Shown here: piece after piece, positions 61,001-64,000 of the stretch | How the letters are laid out: each line of letters opens with the position of its first letter | Position numbering within the stretch: position 1 is the stretch's first letter | From: Trichoplax sp. H2 | Taxonomy: Eukaryota; Placozoa; Uniplacotomia; Trichoplacea | DNA length: 64,000 nucleotides | Reading direction: 5' to 3' | NCBI GenBank assembly: GCA_003344405.1 | Contig: NOWV01000061.1 | Location: 186,001-250,000, forward strand | The notes under the pieces: model-generated | The model's input: the letters and a program-made list of their open reading frames with translations, nothing else | Told to the model about the DNA's origin: nothing | Databases searched by the model: none | Translations under genes and position numbers: made by a program

Positions 61001-62390
61001 TGAAGTTCAGTTGTATATTATATTAGACTTTTCAGCGTAAATGTGGTAATCTTTGTCTTACAGCTTTCTGAGTCGTGTAAAACATGTAATAATTATCATG
61101 CTCGTATCCTATCTAGAGCATCTATAGAAATTATCCTTACATTATGTGCCAGTTAATTCGTGTCATTTTTGAAATTGTACATTATACAGGGTGCGAGTCT
61201 TTGATACTCTCAAATTGATAACTTTTTATCATTATTATTAAATTCTGCTATTTTAGGACCTTTTGGATAAATGTTTGATCCCACAAGCAACTGATGATGA
61301 ATCTAAAGTCTTCTATCTGAAAATGAAGGGAGATTACTATAGATATCTTGCTGAAGTAGCTGATAGGGAATCTCGCGAAGGTACGATATTGTTATATCGG
61401 ATCATTATGGTATAGAATAAAGTACATACTGTATACAAGTAGTAGTACAGTACTGTATAAAGCTTTATCGCTATTCTACGCTATTTGAAACCAGTGTTGT
61501 AGTAGTTGAAAAGTTATCACAGCTGCTTTGTACTGCTTCTCTGCCATTGAAGTTAAGAATCAAATGATATATCATTCCAACACTATCTTACATTTTCGAT
61601 CGTAACCAGGTATAGTAGAGGACTCTCAGAAAGCGTACCAGGAAGCGTTCGACTTGAGCAAGAAACAGATGCCATCCACTCATCCTATTCGTCTTGGTCT
61701 GGCATTGAACTTTTCCGTCTTTTATTACGAAATCCAAAATACTCCTGTAAAGGCGTGTGAACTTGCAAAGAAGGTAAATTTTTAAACTGATGTTTGATAA
61801 TGTTAACGTACTTTATAGTTTATCATTTGGATCTTGTACTGCTAAGATTGTAATACTACATGAATATGGTACACCCTTATGTAAAATCCGTGATTGTCAT
61901 AAAGATATAGTAAGATGTATCGCCATCGCTTTCCTTCCGCGTAACAAAGTGTTTCGTATTAATTCTCTAGGCTTTCGACGAAGCTATTTCTGAGCTTGAT
62001 TCCTTGAGTGAAGATTCGTACAAAGATAGTACTTTAATTATGCAACTCCTCCGTGATAACCTTACTGTAAGTATTCCAAGGAATTACAAATTATACTTGT
62101 ATTATTATATTAGGCCAGTACAGACGCTAATATAGAAGCGTATATATATATACACAAAATTAATGTGTTGCTGTCTAATGAATAGAGTTTAGCTATCTTA
62201 ATTATTACGTTATTACTGAGGATAATCGATATCTGAACTGAAAATCAATGTAAAATTACTTTTCGTGGCGTCGATCTCTTTCAAGTGAAAGACCAACTAT
62301 TAGTAATATTACGACTAATATTTTTGTTTTACATTATAGTTGTGGACGACTGACAATGAAGTTGAAAACGATGGAAATAACGACAACTAA
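55016..62390 (+). CDS. YWHAZ: 14-3-3 protein (5 exons)
   Basis: Dimeric phosphoserine/threonine-binding adaptor of the cytosol. Exons: 55016-55321, 61257-61380, 61610-61773, 61971-62066, 62340-62390; phases 0, 1, 0, 0 give 246 residues, the usual length. Seen: dimer helix ERYDDMAA, signature [46 protein letters not shown] and [17 protein letters not shown]. The phosphate-binding set is intact: K50, R57, R131, Y132 and N177, equivalent to human zeta 49, 56, 127, 128 and 173. The acidic Asn-rich tail ([13 protein letters not shown]) is lineage-specific. The symbol is by nearest likeness only; the paralogue class is not certain. Intron 1 is 5.9 kb here but contains a duplicated block with two N gaps, so its true length is doubtful. 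Confidence 0.96.
56368..56535. repeat. Weak CAGTA/TACTG cluster inside 14-3-3 intron 1
   Basis: Scattered, mutated units of the palindromic pentamer (TACCGTACTGC, CTGTGCTGTACTGTAC). Confidence 0.45.
57205..57663 (+). repeat. Duplicated block B (copy 1)
   Basis: From TCCGATGACTACAG to the first N gap. It recurs at 59147-59607 with a few substitutions and 2-base length differences. Confidence 0.92.
57664..57683. other. 20-base assembly gap
   Basis: Run of 20 N. The fixed small size suggests a nominal scaffold gap between contigs rather than a measured length. Confidence 0.99.
57984..58435. repeat. CAGTA/TACTG arrays in copy A'
   Basis: Counterparts of the arrays at 53944-54300, with different unit counts, showing that these arrays vary in length between the two copies. 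Confidence 0.75.
58834..58841. promoter_or_regulatory. CRE-like TGACGTCA site, second copy
   Basis: Identical palindrome in block A', in the same position relative to the missing first exon. Confidence 0.45.
59127..59146. other. 20-base assembly gap
   Basis: Run of 20 N. By comparison with copy 1, roughly 2.2 kb including 14-3-3 exon 1 would be expected here. Confidence 0.99.
59147..59607 (+). repeat. Duplicated block B' (copy 2)
   Basis: Matches 57205-57663. After it the sequence continues uniquely toward 14-3-3 exon 2. Confidence 0.92.
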
Positions 62391-64000
62391 CTGTAGAAAT
62401 ATTTTGAATTTGTTAAATTTTGGGCATTAATCATTGTGTCATTGTGTGATTTCAAGCATCAGTATACAGACTCTAATACGAGTATAGTAGGTATTTGGGT
62501 CATTTTCAACTTAGTTACAATTCTCAGCATAAGGCTTCAGTGAGGGAACTTCATTAAAATAGTAGAGGTTTAAGGAGTCAGTTGCTGTATTCCGTGACGG
62601 CTTTTTGTTAAGGATTTAATTAAGTACTACTGATAAGTAAAAAAGTCGACGATTAAACCATGCTGTTACTTCCTTGTGATATAGTGCTTATAGTACATTA
62701 GTTTTTTCTCATTCGTTCAACGGAAAACGCAACATACTCTAGACTAGATTTATTTTTGAGGTTTTGAGAATAACATGATTGGTATAAATGTGAAGAATCA
62801 GTATTTGAGTATGTTACTGTCGCCTTACCAGATCTGGCATAGTATTTACTGTAGCTACAAGAAAACTAGGGCGCTCTAGTATGCGTTTATATCAAATTTA
62901 GGTTAGAATGTGTCCTGCGCTATAGCTGCTGCTGTGCTAACTTACGTATACCCTTTCTGTTAACAAATGTGGTGAGATTTTTGATGTAAAACAAAAACTT
63001 CATCTAGATATTAATAGCGTTTTACGTAGACTGTAACCGTTATTATATTATTAAAATACTCCAGTACTTATACTAAAAATTGTGATCGTCGAATATAATA
63101 CGAAAACTCCCGGCATGGTCAAGTACTTACCTAATTTACAACCAGTTACATGCAGTACTGTATTACAATATTACCGGGTTTGCAAATATATCTTGTGGCC
63201 GAAGATACTCAGTGCCTAGGTAGTTTCGTACCTGCAGTACAGTATATGTATGTATATACACTACTTTATTTAGTTACATTCAGTAATTAATTATTGTACA
63301 TACACGTTATCAAAATGATCGTTGCTTTTCTCAGAAAAAGCTTCACTTTGTTTGCATGCTTACGCAAAAGTAATACCTTTTGTAATAGTAATTTTTATGC
63401 GCATGCTAAGATAAAGTGCCGACTCGCAGTTTATATGCTTTACTCGACGTTCCATAGTACGTTAAGTAGCAAATATAGTAAACTGAACAATTTAAATTTT
63501 CACTTCGATTTACAGTATACTGCGTGATGTAGTTAGTATCTATCTGATCGGAGATTATCTTATTTTAATACAAACCCTAGAAGTTCGAACTTTTATTAAC
63601 CTTAATTACGGATGCACTAATTTGCACACGGTGCAAATGTTGTCAAAGCTGTTCAGTACTGGACTGCACAGTGCTATACCAGCCGAAAGTACTAAGATCA
63701 AATGAATGCTACAGCACGGTACAATAATGTGACTTTAGAGCTCAACTTCACCCGAAGTAAGCATAGTTAAGCTCTTTAACGGCCTTATATAGTCTGTCTT
63801 CAAGATCGAGAGTTGATTATTTCGTTCTAAATACCTTTAAGGAATAAATTACAATAACTTGAGCTGGAGAATCTTTATTATAAATTATAGATTTACCCTT
63901 ACTGAGAGATACTCAAGCGTGCTGACAGAATTGCTAGTTGTGCAGTAATAAACAGTCGAAAGTGCTATGTGTTTACTTCATTACATCGCGTGATCTCTCC
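62391..64000. other. 14-3-3 3' region and unassigned sequence
   Basis: The left part should be the 14-3-3 3' UTR. To the right I see AT-rich DNA with short frames and a few isolated pentamer palindromes (63150, 63235, 63650), and no recognisable gene. Confidence 0.4.

Noticed and set aside
1-64000. CRISPR arrays, bacterial operons, rRNA or tRNA genes, transposase genes
   Set aside because: No regularly spaced direct repeats, no tRNA box B-type sequence with a foldable context, and no transposase or reverse-transcriptase motif was seen. The repeats present are short inverted pentamer arrays.

Overview
This window looks like nuclear DNA from a small-genomed, AT-rich animal. The evidence is many short exons (6 to about 1,700 bases) split by mostly short GT-AG introns, long AT-rich intergenic stretches, no operons or ribosome-binding sites, and a metazoan gene set: ADAM17-like sheddase, mGluR-like class C GPCR, Pumilio, 14-3-3, FAF2, SLC18B1 and U11/U12-25K. 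A placozoan (Trichoplax or Hoilungia type) is my best guess. That is an inference from gene content and architecture, not from a search.

Layout, left to right. An SLC18B1-like transporter (minus, 1517-6430) is divergent from an intronless bacterial-type D-3-hydroxybutyrate dehydrogenase (plus, 6842-7621). An intronless 917-residue class C GPCR follows (minus, 10516-13269). Two small multi-exon genes come next. SNRNP25, the U11/U12 snRNP 25 kDa protein, is at 15549-17031 (minus). A secreted single-domain CULT (cereblon thalidomide-binding fold) protein is at 18604-19856 (minus). A large gene-poor stretch rich in palindromic CAGTA/TACTG arrays leads to a full Pumilio gene (plus, 25417-31777). 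A UAS-UBX protein of the FAF2 type (plus, 36647-39448) converges on an ADAM17-type metalloprotease (minus, about 40378-47755). A second gene-poor stretch leads to a 14-3-3 gene (plus, 55016-62390). Its promoter and first intron are disturbed by a duplicated block flanked by two 20-base N gaps.

Highlights from manual exon chaining, in which intron phases and family alignment agree across junctions: (1) a 6-nt microexon supplies the Glu of the HExxH zinc site in the ADAM17-like gene; (2) the same gene has a textbook U12-type AT-AC intron, about 25 kb from a gene for a U12 spliceosome protein; (3) a secreted CULT protein keeps the three-Trp pocket and both zinc CxxC knuckles; (4) a pentanucleotide inverted array recurs next to gene starts; (5) a probable haplotype mis-join sits in the 14-3-3 gene.

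Limits: exon edges were read by eye. The 5' ends of the ADAM17-like and FAF2-like genes and the TM12 junction of the transporter are not fully resolved. All family calls rest on remembered motifs, not on searches.
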